A stretch of DNA of 64,000 nt from Macrotis lagotis (GCF_037893015.1 NC_133660.1:284987078-285051077); one strand, 5' to 3'. Positions 1 to 14,307 are shown, numbered from the stretch's first letter. A program made the numbers and translations. The notes: generated from the sequence alone by a model not told the origin.

Positions 1-30
1 GTATATATATTGCCCAAGATTCTTTAAGAA

Positions 31-185
31 ATTTTTTTATTTTTATTTATTTAAGGCAATGGGGTTAAGTGACTTGCCTAAGGTCACACAACTAGATAAT
101 TATTAAGTGTGTGAAGCTGGATTTGAACTCAGGTCCTCCTGACTCCAGGGCCGGTGCTCTATCCACTGTACCACCTAGCTGCCCC
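31..185 (-). repeat. tRNA-derived marsupial SINE
   Basis: T-rich end at left, then TGGGGTTAAGTGACTTGCC, CACACAACTAG and CCACCTAGCTGCCCC at right: the reverse complement of the SINE found about 20 times in this window. Confidence 0.88.
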
Positions 186-529
186 TATTGCCTAAGATTC
201 TTGAGAGACACATATGGTGATGGATATGAAGGGCTTTGCATATCTCACAGCCCCACATCTCAGGGTCACACATGCCATTGTCTATCCCCCAGTAGACCCG
301 TTCAGAATTTGTGTTTGTTCTGCATGGATGCTTTAGGAGCCATGCACTTTAGTGTGGGGAAATCACTTGATTTGACAGCAAGGGAATTCTTGGCCTTATT
401 GTTTCTTCAGTTGTAAAATGAAAGGGCTGGTCTAGGCAGTGGGTCCAAGAGTCCTTGCCCTTCGGTAACCTGTGACTTTGAGTCTATCCTTAGTCACAGT
501 TAACCGACTCTTTTAAGATCAGATATCAT

Positions 530-725
530 TGTTGTTGTGTCATTTCACTTGGGTCTCACTCTCCATGACCCCATTGGGGGCTTTCTTGGCAAAGCTACTG
601 AGTAGTTTGGTATTTCTTCTCCATCTCATTTTATAGATGAGGAAACTGAGCAAGGCAAGGTGAAGAGACTTGAAGAGGAATCTTCCTTAAGTCCAGCACT
701 TTTTGTGCTGTGGCACCATCTGTTG
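530..725 (-). repeat. Old marsupial SINE (MAR1-like)
   Basis: Contains TTGTTGTGTCATTTCACTT and ATGACCCCATTGGGGG followed by the GATGAGGAAACTGAG tract; this resembles the antisense of a marsupial tRNA-SINE remembered as MAR1. Family name from memory. Confidence 0.55.
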
Positions 726-814
726 CCCATGCCCAGGCATGTTAAACAGAGGATGTAGGATTTGGTTCTAGAATTCATAGGAAACCCTTGGAATTACAGG
801 TTTATAAAGAACTT

Positions 815-1470
815 TTTAAAAATATAAATATTTTATTTGTTTTCTAGTTACATACAATGGTAGTTTCTACCAATATTTTTTTTGTAAGGTTTTGACTGTT
901 ACAATTTTTCTTCCTCTCTCTTCCAACAGTAGGCAATCTGATCTAGACTTTACATTTGTGTCCATGATAAGCATAGATCGAAATTGAATGAGTTGTGAGA
1001 GAAGAATCAGATCTGAAAGGAAGAAAGCATTAGAGAAAACAAAATGACATAATACATATGACAGCTTTTAAAAATTGAAGATAATAACCTTTGGTCTTTG
1101 TTTAAACTCCATAGTTCCTTCTCTGAATACAGATGGTATTCTCCATCACAAATCCCCTAAAATTGTCCCTGATTATTGCACTGATGGAATGACCGAGTCC
1201 ATCATGGTTGATCATTATCCCATGTTGTACCATGTTCTTCTGGTCCTGATCACTTCACTCAGCATCAGTTCATGCACGGCTTTCCAGGCTATTCTGAAAT
1301 TCTGTCCCTCGTGATTTCTTATAGAACATTAGGGTTCCATCACATTCATTTACCACAGTTTGTTCAGCCATTTCCCAATGGATGGGAATCCTCTCCATTA
1401 CCAATTCTTTGTCATTACAAAAAGAACTGCTATAAATATTTTTATACATGTGATATAAAGAACTTTCTTT
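815..1470 (-). repeat. L1 3' end, antisense
   Basis: Starts with the antisense poly-A side and runs through landmarks repeated elsewhere here: GGTCTTTGTTTAAACTCCATAG, ATGGTATTCTCCATC, CATCATGGTTGATCAT. 5'-truncated LINE-1, diverged. No coding part. Confidence 0.75.
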
Positions 1471-2085
1471 GCCACAGCGTGCCTACTGCTTTCCTTCCCT
1501 TTGGTCACCACCAACACCCTACTATAAACCTTCATTGCCTTACTCCTGGACTTTCATGGGAGGAGGAAGGGATGGCATAGGGGACCCAGCCAGGGCAAAG
1601 GTAAGAGAAGGAACGGGGTGCAAAGCTGGGGTTTGACCTGGGTTCATTTAGCAGCAGGGTCTGCTTGCCTCAAACCTCTTCCTTCCAATCTGTTCTCTGA
1701 TTTGTCTTCAGATATCATCACATCCCCCTCCCTTTCAATGCTCCCTATCCCTCTGCAGGATCAAATCAAAAACCTTCCCACTTTTAAGATCCAGCTGCCC
1801 TAGCTTTGCACAGGAGCCCCTCCTCCTCCCCATGGCTTCCTGGTGGCTCAGATTAAATTCTGCCTTCTGCACGAAACATTTCCTGAGCACCCTTCTGCCC
1901 CCTATGCATAAATATCTTGGCATGTTGTCTCCTGTTTGTTTTGACCAAAGGGATGGTCAGTGCCAGGCATGGAGTGGGCCTTCAATATGGGCTGAATGAG
2001 GGGGAGGTTGGACAGGTTGTCTATTGGTGCCCTGCTGGCAGTTGGGAGACCTGGCATCAGTCCTCTCCTATGTAGCTAGAGTCAT

Positions 2086-2880
2086 TATGTTTTTTTTTTT
2101 TTTTGGAAGGGAACTTGAAATTTATTTATTTTGAATTTTATAATTTTTCCCCTAACCTTGCTTCCCTCCCCCCACCCCCACGGAAGGCATTCTATTAGTC
2201 CTTACATTGTTTCCTTGGTATACATTGATCTAAGTTTGAATGTGATGAGAGAGAAATCATATCCTTAAAGAAAAAAAGAAAATATAAGAACAAAATTACA
2301 TAAAAAGATAACTTTTTTTTTAAATTAAAGGTAATAGTCTTTGGTCTTTGTTTAAATTCCACAATTCTTTCTCTGGATATGGATGGTATTCTCCATTGCA
2401 GACAGCCCCAAAATTGTCCCTGATTGTTGCACTGATGGAATGAGCAAGTCCATCAAGGTTGATCATTGCCCCCATGTTGTTGTTAGGGTGTACAGTGTTT
2501 TTCTGGTTCTGTTCATCTCACTCAGCATCAGTTCATGCAAATCCTTCCAGGCTTCCCTGAATTCCCTGCCCCCCCCCCTTCTGGTTTCTAATAGAACAAT
2601 AGTGTTCCATAACATACCTATACCACAATTTGCTAAGCCATTCCCCAATCGAAGGACATTCATTCAATTTCCAATTCTTTGCCACCACAAACAGGGCTGC
2701 TAGGAATATTTTTTTGCAAGTGATGTTTTTACCCTTTTTCATAATCTCTTCAGGGTATAGACCCAGTAGTGGTATTGCTGGATCAAAGGATATGCATAGA
2801 ACTTATTATGTTGATAGACCACCAGAAAGTTGGCAGTTGCCAATTAGATTTTTGGAGGGCTTAAGAGTTGTTTTCTAAGT
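2086..2880 (-). repeat. L1 3' end, antisense, younger copy
   Basis: Begins with a T run, then GAATTTTATAATTTTTCCCC, GAGAGAAATCATATCCTTAA and the same ATGGTATTCTCCATTGC landmarks as the copy at 8754. It continues to GGTATTGCTGGATCAAAGGA, typical of the L1 3' untranslated part read backwards. Confidence 0.8.
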
Positions 2881-3792
2881 CATTGGTAATGAGTTCCAAG
2901 CATGATTCAGACTTTTTGGGACCAGCCCAGTTGGAGTCACTTAGTAGGGACTTCTGTTGTGGGTTAAAGGTCATTTGACATTGCTTGCTTATGTGAACTC
3001 AAGAGCTAATCCTTAGGAACCTCTACTACCCTGGCCACTCTTTGAGTGGGTATGCCCTGTGGCATGATGCAGTTACTTTAGAAGAGGTTTTCTAGGTAAC
3101 CTTGGAAGTTTGTGCTCCTTCACTGAGGCAGGGCAATAATTACAGTGACATATATAACCCACCAACCAGAAGGCCTATGGTGTGATCAGGCTGTATGGCT
3201 ACCGCTTAAATGTGGCCAAGGCTTGGTCAGCAGTGCCATTGGGGTCTGGGGGGGGTAAGAAGGAAGAGCATTAGGAGGCTCCCATGTTCAGACTAAGCCT
3301 CTTGCACCTGCCAGCTGTAGGACAGTGGCCATTCCTTAATCTCCCAGAGTGTGGCTTACTCCTCTGGTCACTTAGTCTCCCTCTTGGGGCTTTGGAAGCT
3401 CCCTCTTGCATGAGAAAGGTGGCTACTACACCAAGTTGGCAGCACTTCTATTTCTCCAGAATTTTAGGGTGAGGCTCTTCATCACCTTCCTTAGGGAGGA
3501 AAAATGTTTAGGCCTCCACTTATTGTGGGTATACCTCTTCTTTTCTGCAGGTGGTCATTTTAGCTCTTTGACCTTCTGGCAGCCATCAAGAGATGTTTTG
3601 GAGACTGGCCCCAGGGAGTAGAGGCACTCACTGTTGATGCTGGGGCATTGACCTCCGCTGAGAAGCTGATGCTCTCCCCCAAGCTTTCCCAGATGTCCTC
3701 TCATGACTTGCTCTCCTGTTTCTGGTGCTGTGGCTCCCTAGGAAGTTTAGGAAAAGGGTATCTCATGTGACTTTCTTCTCTGCTCACCACAG

Positions 3793-4001
3793 GTGGTGAC
3801 ATCATGCAGCCTGGACCTGTGCAGATCGTCCTGGTTAACAAAGAGAAACATACTTTTGAGCTGGATGAGAAGGCCTTGGCCCAGGTCCTCTTGCAAGACT
3901 GCATCAGGGAACTTGATGTGGTAGTGGTGTCAGTGGCTGGAGCCTTCCGGAAGGGCAAGTCTTTCCTTTTGGACTTCCTGCTTCGCTACCTGTATAATCA
4001 G
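3793..4001 (+). CDS. ATL3: ATL3 exon (first in window): N-terminus and P-loop
   Basis: Acceptor CCACAG before 3793 and donor CAG|GTGGG after 4001. It encodes the start of the GTPase domain with G1 motif GAFRKGKS. Eleven bases precede the ATG and are open in frame (Gly-Asp-Ile), matching the point where human exon 2 joins exon 1, so the ATG here is either internal or a secondary start. Confidence 0.93.
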
Positions 4002-7000
4002 GTGGGCCAGAATCCCTTGATGTCTCAGGTCCTTAGTTGGTGTCTTGTTTTCCCATCTTCATATTTAAAGGAAACTTATTTCTCATCTTATAGAAAGAAG
4101 GTGGTTATTCAAAATGGTTGGGTGATGAAGATGAACCACTAACAGGATTTTCATGGCGAGGGGGTTCTGACCCTGAAACCACTGGAATTCAGATCTGGAG
4201 TGAAGTTTTCATAGTGGAGAAGTCCGGTGGGAACAAGGTAAAGGGGGGGCACCTCCAAACATGAAGAATTTGCCTTTTTGATCATTGTGTAAAAATTAAT
4301 TTTCACAAAACCTCTCTTTATACTGGCATACAGTTGGAAACATTTTTATCCTGATGTATTATCCTCTTAACTTTATACCAGTGAAAGCAAAATAAACCTT
4401 TTCAACTATTAAAGATGAATTTTTACCTTTGACATGCCCCTGAGAACATAGCTCATTGTTACTCCCTCCATATCCCCCTCTCACATTTTTTTCTACTTCT
4501 ATTTACATTTTTATTTTTTCCAGCCAATTGGTATATACTGTCAGTTTTGTGCTTTTATTTGAATTACTTCATACCAGTCTTTGCAGGTTTCTTCCTATCA
4601 CTTCTTTATTATTTTAAGTGGTCCTGTGTTATTCTATCTATGCCATAGTTTATTTAGTGATTCATGGTAACTCAGTTTTTAAAATATATATTTAGTCATC
4701 AAGTATTCCCTACTCTCTACCCCTCCCACCCCTCTCTCTCTCTCTTTCTCTCTCCGAATTAAACAAATGAAAAGAAAAATGAAACCCTCATTACAAATAA
4801 GCAAAGCATCCTGCATTTTGATTCTCTCCTGGGAATCAAAGAAGTCAGTCATTCCTGGTTGACCCAGGCTTTAGGAAGGAAAGCAGAAACCTCCTTGGTT
4901 TTTTACCCATTGTCCTTGTTAGTACTGAATCTGAAAGTCTTAATGGGAAAAGTGCATGAATCTGAGGGACTTGAGAGAATGTGTGGTCAGTGCCTTTTTC
5001 TTGAAGAACTGAAAGAAGGAGGGAGAGTGACTGGGCTGGGCCCAACCAAGGAGGCCCCTAACAATCATACCCTTGCTGCATCCTTGGGCCTCCCTGCATG
5101 GCTCTGACTTTCCAGTAGGAAGCCTTCTGGTCCATTTACATACATCTTGTGGTACACAGATGCTCCAGAAGAAAGGTAGTATACTTTACAATGTCACTGA
5201 AGAGGTCACCTGTCTTTAAAATGGTCTTAATTTCATTCCTTTTTCTGGATGTAGGAAAGAGAGCCCCAGATTTAGAGTTAGGCTCTGATTCTGAGTCCTG
5301 GCTTGCTACTTCCTGTGTGACCTAGAGCAAGTCCTTTTCCCTTTTCTAGGCTTTATTATCTTCCTCTATAATTTGAAGGGGTTGTACTTGATGCTTCTAG
5401 CTCCTGGTCCTTTGAGTCTATTTGGTTAAATTGGTATCTGGTGAAAGCATATTGAAGTGAATTATCTATCTTCTTAAAAATTAAAAAATATATTTTCACA
5501 TGCTTTTATATGTGTATTTATGTAGCTATAGATATATATATATCTAAAGATGCAAACACAAAAATATATGTCTGTGCAGTCAGTTTAAAATTGGGTAGTT
5601 CTGAGACAGGTCAGTCTATTGATCTTTAGACTTTACCAACTGGTTAAGTAAGACTCCTAATTACATTTTTTTCAGGATTTTGACTTTGAATTTCTTTTTA
5701 AGAAGACTCTACTCTGTTCCTCCTGGTTCATAAAAATTCTCCCTACTCCAGGTCATAGTTTCCTAAAGTATTTTTTCCCCTTGTTACTGCTTTTTAGTCT
5801 TCTTTTCTACCGTGTCTTCTCCTATGTCCTCCCTTTTGTCTTTATCTTGAAACAAGAGCCTGGATGAGACAGCCAGGCAACTGGGCTGAGTGTTAGGAAT
5901 TCCTCATGTTCGTGTAGATGCTTGTGGAATAAAAACCTCAGGACCAGCACTAAACACCAATCATTCTGCCATTAAGTCTCAATATGGGGGGCGGCTAGGT
6001 GGCGTAATGGATAAAGCACCAGCCTTGGAGTCAGGAGTACCTGGGTTCAAATCTGGACTCAGACACTTAATAATTACCTAGCTGTGTGGCCTTGGGCAAG
6101 CCACTTAACCCCATTTGCCTTGCAAAAAACAAAAACAAAACAAAAAAAAAGTCTCAATATGCTGAGACCAGACCCCATTTTGGTTGGTGTCTCACCATTC
6201 TTTTTGGGGCATCATGGAGATCGGAGCCAACAGGACCTGACCTTGAATGCCAGCAGGCTCATGGGACAATCCCATGGTGCTCTTAATAACATGAAATCAT
6301 ACAAGAGGTGTGTCCTGGGGACTCAACCCTTGTTTTTGCCTGCTTGGTGCTGCCTGTCTTCCCTGGCTCACAAAAGTCTTTCCTCAAAAAAGTCATTTAG
6401 TGGTGAATGTGATGAGGAATATCAGAGTTTAAGGTCACTGTGCCAAGAAACTGAACTCTGCCTCATGTTGAATTGTGATGTGCAGAAATGCTTTGGTGTC
6501 TGGAGCCACTGGAAAAGTTTCTGGTGTAAAATACACCCTTCAAATCTCCCAGTAACAAGTTCCCTCATAACAATACTATCTCTAGAATGATCACTAGCAT
6601 TGTTTCTGGAACAAAGCCTGGTGGTTGGTTGAGACAGTCTCTTCTGAGAGAGAGCACGTGAGGTCAGGTAGAACAGAGTAGACTTTATGGAGCAGAAGGC
6701 AGTGTGTGAGGGATGTTTGTAGACCTCACAGAAGCCCTGGGTTTCCTTGCTTTGCTCAGGTGTGGGGTTTTAGAAACACCTTCCTTAGGCTGCCTCATTC
6801 TGTAATACTGGTAACCCCCCCCCCCCCCCGGCTTTTGTGTTTCTTTGAATTTCTTTGAATCAAATTTCCAGAAACACTGGACCCAGAGCATTCAGGAGAC
6901 TCTTTATGAGTTAAGGAGGAAGCCCCCTTGAACTGACATAGTGTGTGTGTCCTTGGGAGGTGAGACAGGTCTTGACCGCCTGTTGGTCTGCACTGGGCTG

Positions 7001-10000
7001 AGAAAGTACTGGGACCTGGGAACAGAATGTGGTTTTGGCCCTGGCTTTGCTCCTCCCCCTCCAAAGGGCTTTTGTCCTTTCCACACCTGGACTATAGCTT
7101 TCCTGGAGTAGAGACTTGGGTTTTCTCCTCATCCCTTTGCCCATCAGATGTTCTTTTCTCTTTTTTGTTTGTTTTTGTTGGGTTTTTTTTTTTTTTAGAT
7201 TTTTGCAAGGCAAACGGGGTTAAGTGGCTTGCCCAAGGCCACACAGCTAGGTAATTCTTAAGTGTTTGAGAGGGGATTTGAACCCAGGTACTCCTGACTC
7301 CAAGGCCGGTGCTTTATCCACTACACCACCTAGCTGTCCCCTGTTCTTTTCTCTTGTAATAAACCTAGTTTTCCCCTAAGTTTCATGAAATGATTGCTGT
7401 TGATGGACTCAGAACTCAGACCAGGGCCTGGGCCTCCTGCTCCATGGCCTTGGGGCCTCTCAGTTTTGTAAAGCATGCTTGTATAAAATGATGTCATGCT
7501 GTTATAAATAGGAATAACTTTGATATTCATGTGTAGTTTTATTACTGTGTACTCCAAAACATTTGTAGAGAAATTAAATGAACATTCTTGGTTTCCTGTC
7601 CAAGCAAAGTAAGAATTGTGGCTCTGAGTCTGCTCAGAAGATTGTCTTGGCTGCCTTTGGTGTGCTCAGGATCCTGGCACTAGGCCTTCTGTCACCTCCT
7701 TGATGGGCTGGACCTGGCGCCCCCTTCCGCCATGTCGCTCCACGTGCTTTCTCTCTCAAGCCGCCCTTGGGCAGCGAGTCAGAGAGGACTGGGCCTTCTC
7801 CGGGAATGCTGTGGTCAGGCTATACAAGCAGCTGGGTTCTTCCTCTTCTAGAACTGCCCAGCAGGTTCGTTCACTAGGTCTCTTTGTAGTCTAGTTGTCT
7901 TACTGTTTCAAAATAGCTTCTTTGACCTCATGCTTTCATTTCTCAGAGTCTTCTTTATCTTTTCCCTCGTTCAGGTGGCAGTCATTTTGATGGATACCCA
8001 AGGTACATTTGACAACCAGTCAACGGTGAAGGACTGTGCGACCATATTTGCCCTCAGTACCATGACTAGCTCTATCCAGGTAAGTCCCCTTGATGTATGA
8101 AAAAAAGGAATGTTCCTTGGAATGTTGGCAAATGAGAACCTCCAGATACCCCTCAGAATCCCAAGAATTCTTCTTCCCTGGGTCTTTCGGAAGGGCTGAG
8201 CATTCAGTGATCTGCATCTTCCTAACCAGGGCAACCTTTCCCTGTCTCTAGGGGATAGGCATTGAGGAAGAATTTAAGTAGGAGAAGGGAACTAAACCTG
8301 TTACTGTTCTTGACACACCTCTGCTCCAGGAAGCATCCCTGGGATGGCTCAGCCTTGGGTGGGGTTTCTTTTGGTTAATCTTTCTTGTCTGAAAACCACT
8401 TGAGGGTTTTTTTTTTAACTGAGAAAATATTTATTTTATTCATTAATCTTTTCAATGTTCAAATGCAGTAAATTGACCAGAACTGAGTTCTACATTTTTT
8501 CTCTCCTTCCCTTGCCTCTTCCCTCCCCAAGACAGTGAGCAATCTGACATAGGTTATCCATGTACAGCCACACTACACCTTTCTTTCTGCACACTAGTCA
8601 TATTGTAAAAGAATTGGAACAGAGGGGAAAAATCATGAGGAAGAAAAACCAAAAACACATTTTAAAAAAAGGAACCTCAGTCTGCTTTGGTCTGTATTCA
8701 GACTCCATAGTTCTTTCTTTGGATGTGGATGGTGTGGCCATCACAAGTCCCTTGGAATTGTTTTTTTTTTAATTAAAGATTTTATTTATTTTGAGTTTTA
8801 CAATTTTTCCCCCAATCTTACTTCCCTCCCCCCACCCCCCCCACAGAAAGCAATTTGTCAGTCTCTTCATTGTTTCCATGTTGTACATTGATCCAAATTG
8901 AGTGATGAGAGAGAAATCATATCCTTAAGGAAGAAACATAAAGTATAAGAAATAGCGAGATCAGACAATAAGATATCAAGTTTTTTTCCCTAAGTCAAAG
9001 GGACTAGTCCTTGGACTTTGTTCAAACTCCATGGTTCTTTGTCTGGATACAGATGGTATTCTCCATTGCAGAGAGCCCCACATTGTCCCTGATTGTTGCA
9101 CCGATGGAATGAGCATGTCCATCAAGGTTGATCATCACCCCCATGTTGCTGTTAGGGTGGACAGTGTGCTTCTGGTTCTGGGAATTGTCTTTTGATCATT
9201 GTACTGCTGAGGAGAGTGAAGTCCATCATAGTTGATCATCACCCAATATCGCTATTACTGTGTACAATGAAAACTGCTTTTGTTACAGATTTATAACTTG
9301 TCCCAGAACATTCAGGAGGATGACCTACAGCAGTTGCAGGTAACTGGCTCACCAAGGTTTTGCTGAGGGATTGTCATAATTGCTTTGTAAACAATCTTTT
9401 ATTTATTTATTTTTGTAAACAATCTTAAGAGAGGGTATTTTTCTCTGAGGGGTTCAAGGGTGTAAGAAGCTTACTACACCTTAACTCTGCCTTGGTCCCA
9501 TATTTTGGGCTTTTTCTCCTGGGGTCTCTCTTCTCCCACACTCCCTTCCTGTGGCCCCAGTTTTCTCAGTGGCACCATTTTCTTCCTGCTTCCCCATACC
9601 TGCTTTGTGAAAGTTTGCCATTTGTTCTGCACACGGGGCAGATGATGCCCAGGAGGGCTCAGGCTGGGGTTCTCTCTGGGTGGGGAGTGGTTTTTAACAG
9701 AGTTTAGGCATCATTCTGAAGGGCTTGTTACTTTGGTCTGAGTCTTTTCTTGAGCTTGTCCCATTTCTTCTGCTTAATTATATGCTCTTTGAGGGCAAAG
9801 TGGTTGTTGTTTGGTCTGCCTGCTAAAGGGAGCATTCTGTTCCAGAAATGGGAAAATATAGATAAGTTGGTTTTCTTGTCTCCAGGGCTCCTACTTAGAT
9901 CCTCAGAGTAAGTAAGTTGTTCACTGGTACAAGTGATGATCCAGGATGGTCTCAGTGTTCATCCCTCCTTGAAGTTCTGTTCCCTGTAGAGGAGGAGAGG

Positions 10001-13000
10001 AAGCTGGAGAAGCTTCATATACCCACAGGCTCCCTTTCATGACACTCATTGACCCCCCAGTCTCAGAAAACTCAACCCTGTGGCTGGGAAAGAGTGTGGG
10101 GCAGAGGAGGGGAGCCACCTGCCTTCTGGGCAAAAGGTTGTTCATGACCTGACTTCCAGACAAGGGGGAGGGAGCAGATGGTGAAAACTAGGATCAGGAG
10201 CTGGACTGTAGCTTTGGGGAACATTCCAGGATGGGAACGGAAAAGAGTCACTTGGTGAACACCTAGAAGTGAAGGAGGCGGGAGACTCCTTAGAACTTGG
10301 GGAAGTCACATAGCGGATTTTATCAGATTAACTTTTTTTTTTGATAGGGGTGTGAAAGTAACAGATAAGAGGAATAACTGGGATATGTTTGGCATAGACC
10401 TTTAGCAACATTTTTGATAAATTATCTCCTTTAGTTTTTGTGGAGGAGATAGAGAAATGGCCACTAGATGAGGATGTCATTGGGTTCAGAGCCGATTAGA
10501 GAGATGGCCTTGAGGTCATCATTCAGAATCCATCTTTGCCCGTGATGGGAGATCATGGGTGGGGTCACTGTGTGGACTGCTTGCCCCACTGTGCCAGGTG
10601 ACATTTTTACTAATGACTTGGATAAAGACTCAGAGGAAACATTCACCAAATTCCTAGTTGACCCAGAGCTGGGAGTGAATTTCCTAAAGGACAACCCAGG
10701 CTGGCGCATTGAGCTGAATTCACTTAGATGGGATCAGTAGGGGTACTGAGTTCAGGAAGTCAGTCTCAAAAGTCTGTGGTAGCTAGCAGTTGAGAAACAC
10801 TGGAGGTTCTAGTGAACCTTGAGTTTTCATCTGTGTCAGTGTGGGGTGTGGGTCCCCAAGGTTTTCATGGGACAGCCTTCATGTTGTCTATCTTCAGCCT
10901 TTCTGTGATGTGTCTGCTCAGTTTGAGACCACTGATGAGAACATCTAGGTGAGGGCATGGCAAGGGTGTGGAGCGGTGAGAGGCAGTGGGCATGTAAAGC
11001 TGAAGAAGAGGAGGCTGCTGGGGAGGACAGGCTAGTTGTGACTGGTCATTTTTCAAGGCTGTTAAAGCCTGGATTCCTTTGGGCATGAGCTGAGGTCCTT
11101 CCAGCCCTGCAGTTCTGGGATTCTGTCAAGGGGCCTGAGTTTTCCTACGATAGGGGCCCCAGTAACGAAGATGGGAAGGAAATCAGGCCTGAGGTGGATA
11201 TTAGTGGAATTGTAGACTCAATTAAGCTCTGTTTGGGTTGCCCCTGGGACCTCCAAATCTAGGGTGCTAAGCATGAGAGGGGCTGAAGGATGGGACGGTG
11301 GCAGCTAGGGAACTGGATGCACCCTTCAAGAGAAGGTGGGAAGAAGAAAGGAGGCCCTGGACTGGACTGGGGGAAGAGGGGAAGAGCCTGAACCAGGGGT
11401 TCTTGTTTCTGAGGAAGGTGCCATTGTAAGCAGTCACATGGTTCTTTGGGAGATGGAAATTGAGTACAAGCCTGTGGATGGCCCAGAAGCATCACATCAA
11501 CAGGCCTCCATGGGTCTCCCCAGGCCTCCCCGCTTCTGAGTGGGTCCTTCCTGCCTCTGAGCACTTCCATGGGAATCAGTCCATAAACGTTTGTTTATTA
11601 AGCACCTGTTGGGTATCAGGGATAGATGTACAAAGAAGGAAACAGTCTCTTGTTGCAAGGAATTCAATTCTGCCAAGGGGACAAATGCACACTGAAATGT
11701 CTGTGGCTGAACTTGAGGGATGAAATATTGATGTCTGCTGAGCAATTAAAGACAAGTCATTTGAGCAGGGGTGGGGGGAATCAGGAAAGGCAAGAGAGGG
11801 AGGGAGGCACTCTGGAGAGGGGGAATGGTCAGAACAAAGGTGTGGAGGGGGTGGGCAGTGCCACATGGGACAGGCTGGCTGAGTGCTTGGAACCAGGGTA
11901 AAAAGGGCAGCTCCTTGGGGAGCATGAGCAGAGAGAGGGTCAGGGGTGAGAGATGCCATTGAGGTTTGGCCTTTGCCCAGGCTGTCACTGGGAATGTGCT
12001 CCTTCATCGTCTCTCAGAGTGGTTCATTTCTTTCCAGGCTCGCCTCAAGCTGAGCCTTCTCCAAGAAGCTTCTTCTGATCCCTCTCTCCTATCCCCCAAC
12101 TTGCATGCTTTTATTCACATATTTTAAAGGAAGTCCAAATTGTTTTTCTCTCTGACCCTGGCACCAGACCCATGACCTGACCTCTTCTTTTCATCATAGT
12201 ATAGCGTTTTTGGACTTGGGGCTTCTCCTCCTTGGGGTCCAGGCCTTGGGGTCTTCATTGAAGCCTCAGAGACCCAGTACTGTGGGGGGAAGGCCACTGA
12301 CCTGGACAAATTATAGCTTCTTGTTTCTCTCCCTTCACCTGTACCAGACAGGGAACCCTGATACTCATTTTGCTGACCACTGGTCCCATCACTGTGACTT
12401 CTCTAATTTTATGGCAGCAATTCTTGGTCATGCCCACCAGAAGTCCCTACCCTGTGCCAGGCCCTGTTCTGAATGTGGGGAGTTAATCAGTCTGATTCCA
12501 GTTAGAATGGCATGCTGGGTTGATATTTTCACCTGTTATTTTTGTCTGTTTCTTTTTCAAAGCTGTTCACGGAATATGGCCGCCTGGCAATGGATGAAAT
12601 TTTCCAGAAGCCCTTCCAGGTACATCCCTTCCCTCTGCACACCACCCCTGCCACTAGCATTAGCTGTTCTTTCTTTATGTTACATGTCCTTAGTCAGCTC
12701 CTTGCCTTACCTGTTGTCTGTTAGGTGGTGTCCCAGGAGTCAAGCTTGCCAAAATTCTTGTCAGTGAGCCCATTGTCTTGTAGGGCCTGATGGGAAAGGG
12801 GCTAGAGGTGACTCTGGGTTTTGGGTAGATGGTTCTCACCTTTGCCCCTGTTGCTTCTCCTTGCCCTGACACTGTGCCTAAATCCTGGCTCCCTTTTTAA
12901 GCAAGGGAATCAAAGGGGCCCCCAGGGCCCGGCAGCTTCAGGCTTTGTTCATACCCATCCTCTCCAAAGTCCCCCCCCCCCAACTCACCTGATTATTTCC

Positions 13001-14265
13001 CAGGATTCACGGAAAAGGGAAATCCTGGAGTGCTTCTGCCACACCTCCTCGTCAATGGAGACATATCAGTGCTTGATCAATTGGTCAATCCAGTGAGCAG
13101 ATATTTAATAATAATAACCAACGTTGGTGTGGTGTCTACTGTATGTAGAGACTGCTTCATGTGTATTATTTCATTTCTTCCTTACCACTCCCTGGGAGGG
13201 ACGTGCTATCATGAGCCTCATTTTACAGGGAAGGAAACTGAGGCAGACAAAAGGTTCAGTGACTTGGCCAGGGTCACACAATGTCTCCAAATTTCCTAAC
13301 TTGAGGCCCAGCATTTTTCTACTGATAGAAGACTGTGTGACCCATTTTACTCTTTCTCTCCCTCAATAGTCACTGATGTTTTTGATTCGAGACTGGAGCT
13401 TCCCTTATGAGTATAGCTATGGACTTGAGGGAGGAATGGAATTTCTGGAGAAGCGCTTGCAGGTAACACATGGTGGGGAAATCCCATAGAAGATGCTAGG
13501 GATAGCCCTTGGGAGGGCCAAAAGCAGTCTTTAGTCACTGGACTCTTCCTGGATTATTGAAGGTGGAGGGGAGGAAACAAAGAATTAGCTAGGATGCTGT
13601 AGGGGAGAGAGAAGCCACAGACATCCATGCCAGCTTGGGTGGGACTCAGTCCATGTGCCAGACTCAGATATCAAAATAAGAAAAAAAAATTGTCATCTGC
13701 ACAGCCAAATATGAGAGAATTCACAATATAAAGCAATAACTTCCATTTCAAGAAAGTTCATATAATAAAGACTCCAGATTGTGTTCAAATTGACCCTCTT
13801 TACTTCCTTGTAGGTTTTCTTCTGTTCTTTGCTGGGCCTGGTTTTCTTTTTAATCTTTCTCCTCCCCCCAGGAAGCCTACATTTAAGCATGGTTAGATAC
13901 ACACATGTACATCTGCATCTGTGCACATACTTAAACACTGACATACATGTGTACATGCATACACACACATACACACACATAATTTTACCCTTGTCTTTTT
14001 GATTGTTTGGATGTATCTCATTTTTATAACATTTTCTGAAAGCAGCAGCCCCTCCTCTCTCCTTTTGCTACCTTGCCCTCCCTATCCCTTAACCTATTGC
14101 CCTTCCAAGAATCCCTCCCTTACCCCTCTTCCAAAACCTCTCCTCTGATCTACACACCCTTCTATATACCCCTTGATGCTTTTCCGACCACCTCTAACTC
14201 TGTACTCTCCCTATTCCTTCATTTCTTTTTGAATTCAAAAGGCTTTTATATGTGTTTATGACTAC

Positions 14266-14307
<42 letters not shown>

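Larger units (their letters stand above)
186..3792 (+). other. ATL3: Remainder of ATL3 intron 1
   Basis: No CpG-rich first exon is present, so the ATL3 promoter is upstream of the window. The stretch holds an old SINE (530-725) and two antisense L1 3' ends (815-1470, 2086-2880). Between 2,900 and 3,790 I see no gene or clear repeat. Confidence 0.6.
4238..7974 (+). other. ATL3 intron without genes
   Basis: Contains a CT-rich simple repeat (about 4728-4755), a MIR-like fragment (about 5260-5440), a SINE with clear target duplications (5986-6150), a poly-C run (6814-6829) and a SINE (7176-7341). Open frames here are short and unrelated to known families. Confidence 0.6.

Noticed and set aside
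3701-3958. Minus-strand frame over the first ATL3 exon
   Set aside because: Shadow of the + strand coding exon.
5986-6060. tRNA-like sequence with B-box GGTTCAAATCT
   Set aside because: Part of the repeated SINE head, not a free tRNA gene; the same holds for all other SINE copies.
6084-6590. 168-codon frame beginning in a SINE
   Set aside because: Starts in the SINE tail and runs into intron; no domain and no splice context.
7700-7894. Possible extra ATL3 exon just before the G3 exon
   Set aside because: The translation does not match atlastins, and the flanking exons already join in phase with the expected protein.
11576-12007. 143-codon Pro/Ser-rich minus-strand frame
   Set aside because: Low-complexity composition, partly over an old SINE; no homologue recognised.
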